This document shows, in pieces, positions 1 through 6,750 of a stretch of DNA of 8,964 bases; the first letter of the stretch is position 1; the number at the start of each line of letters is the position of its first letter. This DNA is from an uncultured Bacteroidales bacterium. Lineage in GTDB: Bacteria > Bacteroidota > Bacteroidia > Bacteroidales > UBA932. The DNA lies in assembly GCA_946062035.1 (NCBI GenBank), contig CAMGTS010000042.1, forward strand, positions 1-8,964, written 5' to 3'. Under the pieces are notes generated by a model. That model searched no databases and was not told the origin of the DNA. It saw nothing but the letters and a program-made list of their open reading frames with translations. Made by a program: the position numbers and the translations under genes.

Positions 1-107
1 TAGCATATTGGGTTAGTTTACTTAAATTAATGCTAAATTGTATTATCAAATAATATAGGGGTCGGGGATAATGTTGATTTTGATTGAAGTTCTTGTTTAA
101 ATCGTAT

Positions 108-147
108 TTATTAACACGTATATTTATAGTGTGTTAATAACTTTTTT
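108..147 (+). terminator. AT-rich inverted repeat followed by T-run; possible terminator or operator
   Basis: A perfect 10-bp inverted repeat, TTATTAACAC (108-117) and GTGTTAATAA (131-140), surrounds a 13-nt spacer and is followed directly by CTTTTTT on the plus strand. That arrangement fits an intrinsic terminator for a plus-strand gene lying left of the window. Only three of the ten pairs are G-C, so the hairpin would be weak. A symmetric protein-binding operator is an equally reasonable reading. Confidence 0.4.
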
Positions 148-168
148 CTAAAGTAATTCATGATACTA

Positions 169-219
169 AAAACAGGCATTTTGTAGGATTCTACAGAGAA
201 GACTTTTCGGCCCTGTTTT
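169..219 (-). terminator. Possible terminator at the end of the ybeY-mnmG cluster
   Basis: On the minus strand AAAACAGG (219-212) pairs with CCTGTTTT (176-169), which is followed by one more T. Inside the 35-nt loop sits a second small hairpin, TGTAG/CTACA (195-191 with 186-182) with a 4-nt loop, which overlaps the stop codon of the short ORF. The position just after the last minus-strand ORF suits a terminator, but the long loop makes this uncertain. Confidence 0.35.
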
Positions 220-565
220 CCTTGAAAATTTCCCCTTTTATGATCTTTTCAAAATCTCCTTCTTTGAAATCTCCCTCCAAAATCAACACAACGGACTCAT
301 CAGATGCATGAAATACCATATTGTTTATGAAACGCCCCTTATTGTTTCTGGAAGGAGACGCATAGGAATAATAGATGGTGGAGTTTGTCAAAGCACCTGT
401 AGAGTCCTTGATATTATAGCTTTTATAGTCATGGCTGACGATTTTCCTGATTTTTGAGGCTATCTCTCCTTTGATATCGTCAGGAGCATCCTCGTAAACA
501 AAAAAAGCTAATTTTTTCAAAGATTTTAACTCATCTTCCAAAATAGACCAAGAGCACAGAAACAT
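191..565 (-). CDS. DUF4252-like protein, apparently lacking its N-terminal half
   Basis: This 124-residue ORF is lysine- and aspartate-rich and reads like genuine protein. The run from about residue 10 to 112 follows the pattern I associate with the C-terminal half of DUF4252 proteins, a Bacteroidota family of unknown function: a short predicted strand ([11 protein letters not shown]), a helix, a central strand, and a closing segment with hydrophobic strands and [12 protein letters not shown]. Those proteins are usually about 150-170 residues with an export signal; here there is no signal peptide and the first half is missing. The first 11 codons lie inside the 3' end of mnmG in another frame, so the family-like part begins almost exactly at the mnmG stop. 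The frame stays open upstream only to about 604. A downstream TTG is a possible alternative start. Either this is a decayed remnant left by a deletion or a short cytoplasmic protein translated by coupling to mnmG. The family assignment is from memory of its pattern and is tentative. Confidence 0.5.
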   Translation of the reverse strand: MFLCSWSILEDELKSLKKLAFFVYEDAPDDIKGEIASKIRKIVSHDYKSYNIKDSTGALTNSTIYYSYASPSRNNKGRFINNMVFHASDESVVLILEGDFKEGDFEKIIKGEIFKENRAEKSSL

Positions 566-2552
566 CGGCGGGCGAAACTCCCGGAATTCTCGACGCTGCG
601 GCTATCGTTGACGGTTTATAACGCATAAGCTTCTGCCTGCCCTCGGTAGAAAGTGAAAGGACTTTCAGATAATTGAAGTTGACAGGTATTTTCATTTGCT
701 CGAGCCTGAGCATTTTATCTGCGACAATTTTTTCCCTGTTAATATATCCCCTATATTTAATGGCTGTTTCTACGAACTGAAACAACTCGTCAGAAAGAGA
801 ATACTTGACACAGACATTATCTGTCGAATTAAAGCCTAAAGGACGGAAAGGGAAACGGAGCGAATGGCAGCCGTCCGAATCGCAATTAATGAAATCCTCA
901 GAAACTCTGAATTCTTCATCCATAGACCCAGCTGTTTCTTTAACCTCAGTTCCACGTGGAACAATTGAAAGGAGTTCCGACAACTTTACATCGGGGCGGG
1001 AAAGAAGGTCAGACGCCTTCTTACCCTCAACTAACTTTGAACTACCTATGGTTGAAAGATAATCATTCACTTTTGAGGGGGTGACATTTTCGTTGTCAAG
1101 GACATCGGTAAGTTTATCCGCAAGACTATATTTCTTTTCAACCATTTTCATCCTTTCGGCAGTAGCAAGCCCGACAGAGTAACCATAATGAGTGAGTCGG
1201 AAATCAGCATTATCCTGACGCAAAAGAATTCTGTACTCCGCACGAGATGTAAACATACGATATGGCTCATCAACTCCCTTCATTACAAGATCATCAATAA
1301 GAACACCTATATATGATTCATTTCTTGACAAAACGAGAGGTTCTTTATTACGCAGAGCAAGAGAAGCATTAATACCCGCCATTAATCCCTGTGCTGCGGC
1401 TTCTTCGTAGCCGGTAGTGCCGTTTACCTGACCTGCGAGATAAAGCCCTTTTACCAATTTGCTCTCTAAAGAGTGATGAAGCTGAGTCGGAGGAAAATAA
1501 TCATATTCTACAGCATAGGCGGGACGGAATATTTCAGCGTTTTCAAGCCCTTCTATATGGTGTATCGCCTCAATCTGAATTGACATAGGGAGAGACGAAG
1601 AGAATCCCTGAAGGTAATACTCATTTGTAAACCAACCCTCAGGTTCGAGAAAGAGAAGATGTGAGTCCTTATCTGCGAATGTCCTGAGTTTATCCTCTAT
1701 GCTCGGACAATAGCGCGGGCCAATGCCTTTTATCTTACCAGAAAACAGCGGTGACGCTTTAAAGCCCTTCTTTAAAATTGCGTGTACATCAGGGTTTGTA
1801 TGAACCATTCTGCAAGTCATCTGAGGGACGTTAGCCTGAACAGACGACGGTACATTCAGAAATGAAAACCTCGCAGGCCTATCGTCACCATATTGTACAG
1901 GAAGAGCATCAAGATCAATGGATTTAGCGTCTATTCGCGGAGGAGTGCCCGTTTTCATCCTTCCGACTTCGAACCCTCTCTCTACCAAAGATTCAGTAAC
2001 ACCAAAAGCGGAAGGCTCACCAACCCTGCCTCCTACAGACATCTCCTTACCTATGAACATCTTACCGTTAAGGAATGTACCTGCGGTTAGAATGACCTTT
2101 TTTGCTCTGAAGGTGGCTCCATTTTGGGTCCTCACTCCCGAAATTCTGTTTGATTTTGTTATAATCAATTCATTTACAGAGTCTTGCCATATATAAAGAT
2201 TGGGGGTATGCTCAAGAATATATCTCCAATTAAGAATAAAGTACTGCCTGTCACATTGTGCACGCGGACTCCACACAGCGGGTCCTTTAGAGATATTCAA
2301 CATTCTGAACTGGATAGTACTTGCGTCAGTAACAAGTCCCATCATACCACCCAAAGCATCTATCTCTCTAACAATCTGACCTTTAGCTATTCCACCAACA
2401 GCTGGATTACAAGACATCTGCGCTATCTTGTTCATGTCCATTGTAATCAGAAGAGTACGCATACCCATCTTAGCAGCCGCACAAGACGCTTCACAACCTG
2501 CATGGCCGGCACCTATTACAATTACATCGTATGAATTATCAAATGTAGGCAT
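531..2552 (-). CDS. mnmG: tRNA uridine-5-carboxymethylaminomethyl(34) synthesis enzyme MnmG
   Basis: MnmG (GidA) is the FAD-dependent partner of the GTPase MnmE; together they add the (carboxymethyl)aminomethyl group to C5 of the wobble uridine of certain tRNAs in the cytoplasm. The 673-residue product shows the FAD-binding GAGHAG (14-19), the conserved SCNP (47-50) and [17 protein letters not shown] (53-69), the RYCPSIEDK motif with the conserved Cys282, and [18 protein letters not shown] (372-389). The C-terminal helical domain used for MnmE contact runs to the typical GR end. The frame extends upstream to 2606, but the ATG at 2552 is preferred because the FAD motif follows at the usual distance and the extension would overlap ybeY. 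The gene starts 4 nt after the ybeY stop, so the two are likely cotranscribed. It is longer than usual (E. coli 629) because of an insertion around residues 533-586. Confidence 0.96.
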   Translation of the reverse strand: MPTFDNSYDVIVIGAGHAGCEASCAAAKMGMRTLLITMDMNKIAQMSCNPAVGGIAKGQIVREIDALGGMMGLVTDASTIQFRMLNISKGPAVWSPRAQCDRQYFILNWRYILEHTPNLYIWQDSVNELIITKSNRISGVRTQNGATFRAKKVILTAGTFLNGKMFIGKEMSVGGRVGEPSAFGVTESLVERGFEVGRMKTGTPPRIDAKSIDLDALPVQYGDDRPARFSFLNVPSSVQANVPQMTCRMVHTNPDVHAILKKGFKASPLFSGKIKGIGPRYCPSIEDKLRTFADKDSHLLFLEPEGWFTNEYYLQGFSSSLPMSIQIEAIHHIEGLENAEIFRPAYAVEYDYFPPTQLHHSLESKLVKGLYLAGQVNGTTGYEEAAAQGLMAGINASLALRNKEPLVLSRNESYIGVLIDDLVMKGVDEPYRMFTSRAEYRILLRQDNADFRLTHYGYSVGLATAERMKMVEKKYSLADKLTDVLDNENVTPSKVNDYLSTIGSSKLVEGKKASDLLSRPDVKLSELLSIVPRGTEVKETAGSMDEEFRVSEDFINCDSDGCHSLRFPFRPLGFNSTDNVCVKYSLSDELFQFVETAIKYRGYINREKIVADKMLRLEQMKIPVNFNYLKVLSLSTEGRQKLMRYKPSTIAAASRIPGVSPADVSVLLVYFGR

Positions 2553-2556
2553 AGAG

Positions 2557-3024
2557 CTATCTTTTAAATGAACAACGGACAGAACCGGAGGCAAGGAAAC
2601 CTGCAATATCTTTTAACGCATCATTCTCTGCAGCCCTCATTCTCTGGAGTTGCTCTTCAGAATGATCATCTTCACCGGACATATGAAGCAGGCCATGTAT
2701 CATAACCCTACATAACTCACACTCAAAAAATGGAGTATAAAGTTGGGGGTACTCCTCCGAATTAGCCAGAACCGTATCAAGACTTATAAAAAGATCACCG
2801 CTCACTATATCTCCTTCTGAATAGTCAAAAGTAATGATATCAGTATAGTAGTCGTGACCTAATGACTTTTTATTCAGGTCTAAAATATAGTCGTCACTGA
2901 CAAATATGAGAGAAATCTCACCGACTTTCATTCCTCTTTTCTGAAGAGTTGACTTCATCCAATTCTTGAGAATTCTTTTTCCTGTAAGCCTCACATTCAG
3001 ATCTTGCTGCTCAAAATGAAACAT
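2557..3024 (-). CDS. ybeY: Endoribonuclease YbeY (rRNA maturation factor)
   Basis: YbeY is a metal-dependent single-strand endoribonuclease needed for 16S rRNA 3'-end maturation and ribosome quality control. The 155-residue protein is the normal family size. It carries the block [15 protein letters not shown] (57-71) followed by [11 protein letters not shown] (75-85), and the metal site [12 protein letters not shown] (110-121). His110 and His114 are two of the three zinc ligands; at the third ligand position (+10, His in E. coli) there is Asp120, followed by His121. Asp at this position is usual in Bacteroidota homologues as I recall them. The start at 3024 gives a normal N-terminus. The gene lies first in the minus-strand cluster, with mnmG 4 nt downstream, and is divergent from mdh. 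Together they form a small translation-related unit. Confidence 0.95.
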   Translation of the reverse strand: MFHFEQQDLNVRLTGKRILKNWMKSTLQKRGMKVGEISLIFVSDDYILDLNKKSLGHDYYTDIITFDYSEGDIVSGDLFISLDTVLANSEEYPQLYTPFFECELCRVMIHGLLHMSGEDDHSEEQLQRMRAAENDALKDIAGFLASGSVRCSFKR

Positions 3025-3202
3025 TGATAAATAAATGATATTAGAAAAAAGGGTACCTTAATTTGATTTAATACATTTGTGCTTGCAATGTGTATACTTG
3101 AGCCACTACAGAAAAAGCACACAAGCGGTTTTCTAAATCGGCCACACAACATGTTCGCAATGCAAAAATAGATAAAAACATATTTACTTAAATAGATACG
3201 CT
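3025..3202. other. Divergent ybeY/mdh spacer
   Basis: This 178-nt AT-rich gap must hold the promoters of both flanking genes. I found only half-matches to the Bacteroidota sigma-ABfr promoter (TTTG, about 20 nt, TAnnTTTG). On the plus strand TACATTTG (3072-3079) would give mdh a leader of roughly 115 nt, without a proper -33 box. On the minus strand TATTTTTG (3170-3163) could serve ybeY, also without a -33 box. No small ORF, RNA gene or strong hairpin was evident. Confidence 0.4.
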
Positions 3203-4147
3203 ATGTCAAAAATTTCAGTTATAGGCGCCGGTAATGTAGGTGCCTCTTGTATTGAAGCTATACAGCATATGGATGTCGCTTCAGAAGTAACTCTTCTTGA
3301 TATCAAACCAGGTCTCGCAGAGGGCAAAGCTCTGGATATCAACCAGGGTGCGAAGTTATATCATGCACACTCAAAGGTAGTTGGAGCTACTAACGACTAT
3401 GCTGCGACAGAGAACTCGGATGTTGTCATCATCACATCAGGTATGCCAAGAAAACCTGGTATGACAAGAGAAGAGCTTGTTGGTGTTAATGCGAAGATTA
3501 TGACATCTATTGTTGACAGCGTTCTCAAGCATTCACCTAAGGCAAAGATTATCGTTGTGGCAAACCCGATGGATACAATGAACTACCTTGTTCACAAGAC
3601 ATCTGGTCTTCCAAGAAATCAGGTAATGGGTATGGGCGGTATGCTTGATTCAAGCCGTTTCACATACTATCTTTCTGAAGCTTTGAATGTTCCTGTAGCC
3701 GACATCGATTGTATGGTTATAGGCGCTCACGGTGATAAGACTATGATTCCTCTTATCAGATATGCTACTTACAGAGGTATTCCTGTAACAAATTACCTTT
3801 CTAAAGAAGTTTGCGACAAGGTAATCGCTGATACAATGGTCGGTGGCGCTACCCTTACAGGTATGCTCGGTACTTCAGCTTGGTACGCCCCTGGTATTTC
3901 AGCCGCTTCTATGGCAAAAGCTATTATCAAGGATGAGAAGAAACTTATGCCTTGCTCTTGCTACCTTGAAGGTGAGTATGGTGAAAGCGATATCTGCATG
4001 GGTGTACCTGCAGTTCTCGGCAAAAATGGTGTTGAGAAAATCGTAGACATCAACCTTAATGATGACGAAAAGGCTTTGTTCAAGTCAAGCGCTGAGGCCT
4101 CAAGAAAGACCAACGCTGTCATTAAGGAGTTGGGTTACATCAAATAA
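3203..4147 (+). CDS. mdh: Malate dehydrogenase (LDH-like type)
   Basis: Malate dehydrogenase interconverts malate and oxaloacetate with NAD(H) in the cytoplasm, in the (often partial or reductive) TCA pathway. The 314-residue protein is the size of the lactate-dehydrogenase-like MDH group. It shows the dinucleotide motif GAGNVGA (8-14), Asp33 at the end of beta-2 indicating NAD rather than NADP, the substrate loop MPRKPGMTREEL (81-92) in which Arg83 and Arg89 bind the dicarboxylate, NPMDTM (121-126), Asp149 and Arg152 in the GMLDSSRF segment, and the catalytic His176 in IGAHGD. The Arg83 loop points to malate rather than lactate. No Shine-Dalgarno site is visible before the ATG, as usual in this phylum. 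A tonB-type gene follows after 28 nt and there is no terminator between, so the two probably share a transcript. Confidence 0.96.
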   Translation: MSKISVIGAGNVGASCIEAIQHMDVASEVTLLDIKPGLAEGKALDINQGAKLYHAHSKVVGATNDYAATENSDVVIITSGMPRKPGMTREELVGVNAKIMTSIVDSVLKHSPKAKIIVVANPMDTMNYLVHKTSGLPRNQVMGMGGMLDSSRFTYYLSEALNVPVADIDCMVIGAHGDKTMIPLIRYATYRGIPVTNYLSKEVCDKVIADTMVGGATLTGMLGTSAWYAPGISAASMAKAIIKDEKKLMPCSCYLEGEYGESDICMGVPAVLGKNGVEKIVDINLNDDEKALFKSSAEASRKTNAVIKELGYIK

Positions 4148-4175
4148 GCATTAATTATTTATAAAATACTAAACA

Positions 4176-4868
4176 ATGGAACTTAAGAAAACACCGAGAG
4201 CCAGCTTGGAGAACAAGAAATTGCTCTACCGTGAAATTGGCTTGATCATCGCCTTGGCGATTGTACTTGGAGCTTTCTCTTGGAGCACAAGAGAGAAACA
4301 GGCTTCAGGTCTCGCAGAAGACACTCGTGTTGCTGTTGAAGAGGAGGATATTCCTATCACAGAGCAGAACGAAACACCTCCACCTGAGGCTATCAAAGAG
4401 CCTGTTATGACAGAGGAACTTGAAATCGTTGATAACGATGTAAAGGTTACTACAGAGTTCATCAGTACAGATGATAACACAGCCAAAATTGAAATCAAAC
4501 CTTATATCGAGGCTAAACCTGTTGAGGAAGAGGCTGAAGAAGAGGAGATTATCCCTTTCACCTTCGTTGAGGAAAAACCTACATTCCAGGGTGGCGACGC
4601 AAACACATTTACAAAATGGGTTTACAGCAAAATCGTTTATCCTGAAATAGCGAAGGAAAATGGTGTGCAGGGTCGTGTTACCATTCAGTTCACTATCGAT
4701 ACAGATGGTTCCGTTAAGGATGCCAGAGTTGTCAGAGGTGTAGACTCATCTATAGACAAGGAGGCTTTGAGAGTTATCAATTCTTCTCCAAAATGGAAAC
4801 CTGGAAGACAGAGAAACAAGAATGTAAAGGTTAAGTATACATTCCCTATCGTATTCCAGTTGAGATAA
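4176..4868 (+). CDS. TonB-family energy transducer
   Basis: TonB proteins span the periplasm and pass proton-motive force from an ExbB/ExbD motor in the inner membrane to TonB-dependent outer-membrane transporters. This 230-residue protein has a short basic cytoplasmic N-terminus, one membrane segment at about 20-36, a periplasmic linker (about 40-130) rich in Glu with a few prolines (for example ETPPPEA), and a C-terminal TonB domain (about 135-230). The latter contains YPEIAKENGVQGRVTIQFTI (155-174), DGSVKDARVVRG (177-188), a helix, WKPGRQRNK (207-215) and a closing strand. The acidic rather than Pro-Lys linker is common in Bacteroidota. No exbB or exbD lies in the window, so the motor is encoded elsewhere. 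It follows mdh by 28 nt and ends just before a strong hairpin. Which transporter it serves cannot be told; these genomes usually carry several TonB paralogues. Confidence 0.92.
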   Translation: MELKKTPRASLENKKLLYREIGLIIALAIVLGAFSWSTREKQASGLAEDTRVAVEEEDIPITEQNETPPPEAIKEPVMTEELEIVDNDVKVTTEFISTDDNTAKIEIKPYIEAKPVEEEAEEEEIIPFTFVEEKPTFQGGDANTFTKWVYSKIVYPEIAKENGVQGRVTIQFTIDTDGSVKDARVVRGVDSSIDKEALRVINSSPKWKPGRQRNKNVKVKYTFPIVFQLR

Positions 4869-4891
4869 GTTTTACTGACACGCATTATAGA

Positions 4892-4927
4892 TAAAGGGGC
4901 AAGTGAATTTTTACTTACCCCTTTATT
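4892..4927 (+). terminator. Intrinsic terminator after mdh-tonB
   Basis: ATAAAGGGG (4892-4900) pairs perfectly with CCCCTTTAT (4919-4927). After one C/A mismatch the stem continues with AAGT/ACTT (4902-4905 with 4914-4917) around an 8-nt loop. The plus strand continues TTTGTT. It lies 23 nt after the tonB stop codon, between convergent genes. The minus strand has no following T-run, so it acts mainly on the plus-strand transcript. Confidence 0.85.
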
Positions 4928-4992
4928 TGTTCTACCTATAAGGCTTGGCGTTTACTAATATGCTATTGATTAGCTTTTGTATATATCTGACG

Positions 4993-5436
4993 TTATAAGT
5001 ACGTCTTTTCCAAAAACTTAGAGATTTCTGACAGCTGTTTTTCATACTTGGTGTCAAATGCTTCAGAGCTTCCATAAAGAGCCGTCTTGTCCTTTTTGGT
5101 AAGACCTTTCAGCGTCTGTAGATAGGCATGCCTTAAAAGCATGTACTGTAGTGCCATCGGGCAGTCGCCATCAAAATCAACAGAGTTCCAATGTGTCTTA
5201 TTCATGTGAAAGCCAGGACGTATTCCCGAAAAATACCATCTCAACTTTTCGGAAAGTTCGGGCTGGCATTTCAAATTATAGAAATCCCACTTTTTAGAAA
5301 GGTCTATAAGGCAGAATTGCTTGCCAATAATCTCAATACTGAGTACATCAGGTCCATAGGGCAATCTGAAAGAAACCCCTTTCATTGATTTTGCCTTACG
5401 CACTATTTCGTCAATATATACCTGCAAATCATTCAT
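4993..5436 (-). CDS. MmcQ/YjbR family protein
   Basis: This 147-residue protein belongs to the MmcQ/YjbR (DUF419) family, small double-wing or CyaY-like-fold proteins of unproven biochemical role, some suspected to bind DNA. The diagnostic blocks are visible: LPYGPDVLSIEI (25-36), a K.FCLIDL strand (39-46), KKWDFYNLKCQPE (48-60), and GIRPGFHMNKTHWNSV (71-86), whose PGFHMNKxHW core is the family signature. The C-terminal part (from about 112) is a Lys-rich, probably helical tail somewhat longer than in minimal members. It has no signal peptide or membrane segment, so it should be cytoplasmic. The start lies 27 nt after the hflX stop with no terminator between, which suggests cotranscription with hflX. 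I infer no specific function from that pairing. Confidence 0.88.
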   Translation of the reverse strand: MNDLQVYIDEIVRKAKSMKGVSFRLPYGPDVLSIEIIGKQFCLIDLSKKWDFYNLKCQPELSEKLRWYFSGIRPGFHMNKTHWNSVDFDGDCPMALQYMLLRHAYLQTLKGLTKKDKTALYGSSEAFDTKYEKQLSEISKFLEKTYL

Positions 5437-5463
5437 TTAGGCAAAAATCAGCGGCACCGTGTG

Positions 5464-6738
5464 TTATGCCATAGTTATCCCTTCGGGATCTATATCGTCT
5501 ATATTCTGCCAAAGAAAATCGTTGAAAGGGTAACGCCCTTTTATTGTCTCTCCAACCATCTTGTATAAATCATTCCGAAGCTTGTCTATTCCGAATTTCT
5601 TTTTAGCCGATATGAATATCGCCGGAGAGTTTTCCTTGCCAATCCAAGACTGTTCCAACTGTTTCAAAGACATATTGCCTGGTCTGTCCGGAGAAAGGTC
5701 AAACTCACTCTTCTGCACGTGTTTATATGCGTCTATCTTGTTGAAGACCATAAATACAGGCTTTGAACCAGCGCCTATCTCTTCTAACGTTCTCTTGACA
5801 ACCTTTATCTGGTCCTCGAAATTCGGGTGGGAGATATCCACGACATGCAGGAGAAAATCAGCTTCTCTGACCTCATCAAGGGTACTTTTAAAAGACTCAA
5901 CAAGTTGATGGGGAAGTTTTCTGATAAAGCCTACCGTATCACTCAAAAGAAAAGGGGTATTCTCAATGACAACTTTTCTTACAGTCGTATCCAAGGTTGC
6001 GAACAGCTTGTTTTCGGCAAAAACATTACTCTTGGAAAGAAGATTCATTATCGTACTCTTACCGACGTTTGTATATCCTACAAGTGAGGCTCTGACCATT
6101 CTGCCCCTGTTGCCTCTCTGAGAGGCCATCTGCCTGTCAATTTTTTTCAGTTGTTCCTTCAACTGGCTTATTTTCTGCTCGACTATTCGTCGGTCGGTCT
6201 CAAGCTGCTTTTCACCGGAACCTCCTCTGGTACCTCGACCTCCGCGCTGCCTTTCAAGGTGACTCCACATACCGGTCAATCGCGGCAATATATATTGATA
6301 ACGGGCAAGTTGCACCTGCGTTTTAGCGTAGGCCGTCTGCGCTCTCCATGCGAAAATATCCAATATTAAAGAGGTTCTGTCTAATACCTGACAACCCAAA
6401 GCCTTTTCAAGATTCCTTACCTGCGCCCCACTCAATTCATCATCAAAAACCGCAAGAGGAATCTCATTCTCAGCTATATACGCCTGAATTTCTTCGAGCT
6501 TGCCCTTACCCACATAAGTATTGGAAAGAGGCTTGTCAAGCCTTTGTGTAAATCTCTTTACCCCCTCAATGCCTGCTGTAAGAGCCAAGAATTCCAGCTC
6601 GTCAAGATATTCGTTTACTTGTATTTCTGTGGCGTCTGGTGTTATGACACCGACAAGTACCGCTTTTTCTGTCTGCTCCAAGTTCCTTCCTTTTAAATTG
6701 TATTTATCTCGCAAGTTACTTAATTTTACGCTACACAT
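5464..6738 (-). CDS. hflX: Ribosome-associated GTPase HflX
   Basis: HflX is a cytoplasmic GTPase that binds the 50S subunit and splits stalled or stress-inactivated 70S ribosomes. The 424-residue product has an N-terminal HflX domain (about 23-165; KRFTQRL, YVGKGKLEEI, FDDELSGAQVRNLE, DRTSLILDIFA), a Gly/Arg-rich linker and coiled segment (about 163-210), and a G domain with G1 GYTNVGKS (221-228), the G2 region around DTTVRK (250-255), G3 DTVGF (267-271), G4 NKID (333-336) and G5 SAKK (377-380). The frame stays open to 6984, but that would run deep into the oppositely oriented peptidase gene, so the ATG at 6738 is taken. A TTG at 6681 preceded by AAGGAAGG is a rival start giving 405 residues and leaving room for promoters. 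In the linker the usual GPGE[TS]QLE reads GSGEKQLE. The MmcQ-family gene follows 27 nt downstream. Confidence 0.93.
   Translation of the reverse strand: MCSVKLSNLRDKYNLKGRNLEQTEKAVLVGVITPDATEIQVNEYLDELEFLALTAGIEGVKRFTQRLDKPLSNTYVGKGKLEEIQAYIAENEIPLAVFDDELSGAQVRNLEKALGCQVLDRTSLILDIFAWRAQTAYAKTQVQLARYQYILPRLTGMWSHLERQRGGRGTRGGSGEKQLETDRRIVEQKISQLKEQLKKIDRQMASQRGNRGRMVRASLVGYTNVGKSTIMNLLSKSNVFAENKLFATLDTTVRKVVIENTPFLLSDTVGFIRKLPHQLVESFKSTLDEVREADFLLHVVDISHPNFEDQIKVVKRTLEEIGAGSKPVFMVFNKIDAYKHVQKSEFDLSPDRPGNMSLKQLEQSWIGKENSPAIFISAKKKFGIDKLRNDLYKMVGETIKGRYPFNDFLWQNIDDIDPEGITMA
6697..6728 (+). promoter_or_regulatory. Candidate promoter for the P1 peptidase gene
   Basis: ATTG (6697-6700), 20 nt, then TAATTTTA (6721-6728) resembles the Bacteroidota housekeeping promoter TTTG-N19..21-TAnnTTTG with one mismatch in each box. 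It would start transcription about 15 nt before the peptidase ATG. It lies inside the 5' end of hflX if hflX starts at 6738, but upstream of it if hflX starts at the TTG at 6681. This is a pattern match only, in AT-rich sequence. Confidence 0.3.
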
Positions 6739-6750
6739 ATACTTATCAAG

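Noticed and set aside
1..35. TAGCAT...ATGCTA inverted repeat at the left edge
   Set aside because: Six-base arms separated by 23 nt in AT-rich sequence are readily explained by chance.
123..134. 12-bp direct repeat TTTATAGTGTGT, also at 8006-8017
   Set aside because: About two 12-mer coincidences are expected by chance in 9 kb, and the two contexts share nothing else.
805..2534. Plus-strand open frames opposite mnmG (65-116 codons)
   Set aside because: They are shadows of mnmG: low-complexity or Ser/Thr-rich translations with no recognisable domain.
2553..2606. Eighteen-codon upstream extension of mnmG
   Set aside because: It overlaps the 3' end of ybeY in another frame and has no MnmG-like sequence; the ATG at 2552 places the FAD motif at the normal distance.
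3025..3202. Possible riboswitch or small RNA in the mdh leader
   Set aside because: I could not find a stable stem, a known aptamer core or a terminator-antiterminator pair; the motif TACATTTG is at most a weak promoter element.
4989..5005. Small hairpin GACGT/ACGTC over the stop codon of the MmcQ-family gene
   Set aside because: The stem is only five pairs with no T-run on the minus strand; it is not a convincing terminator.
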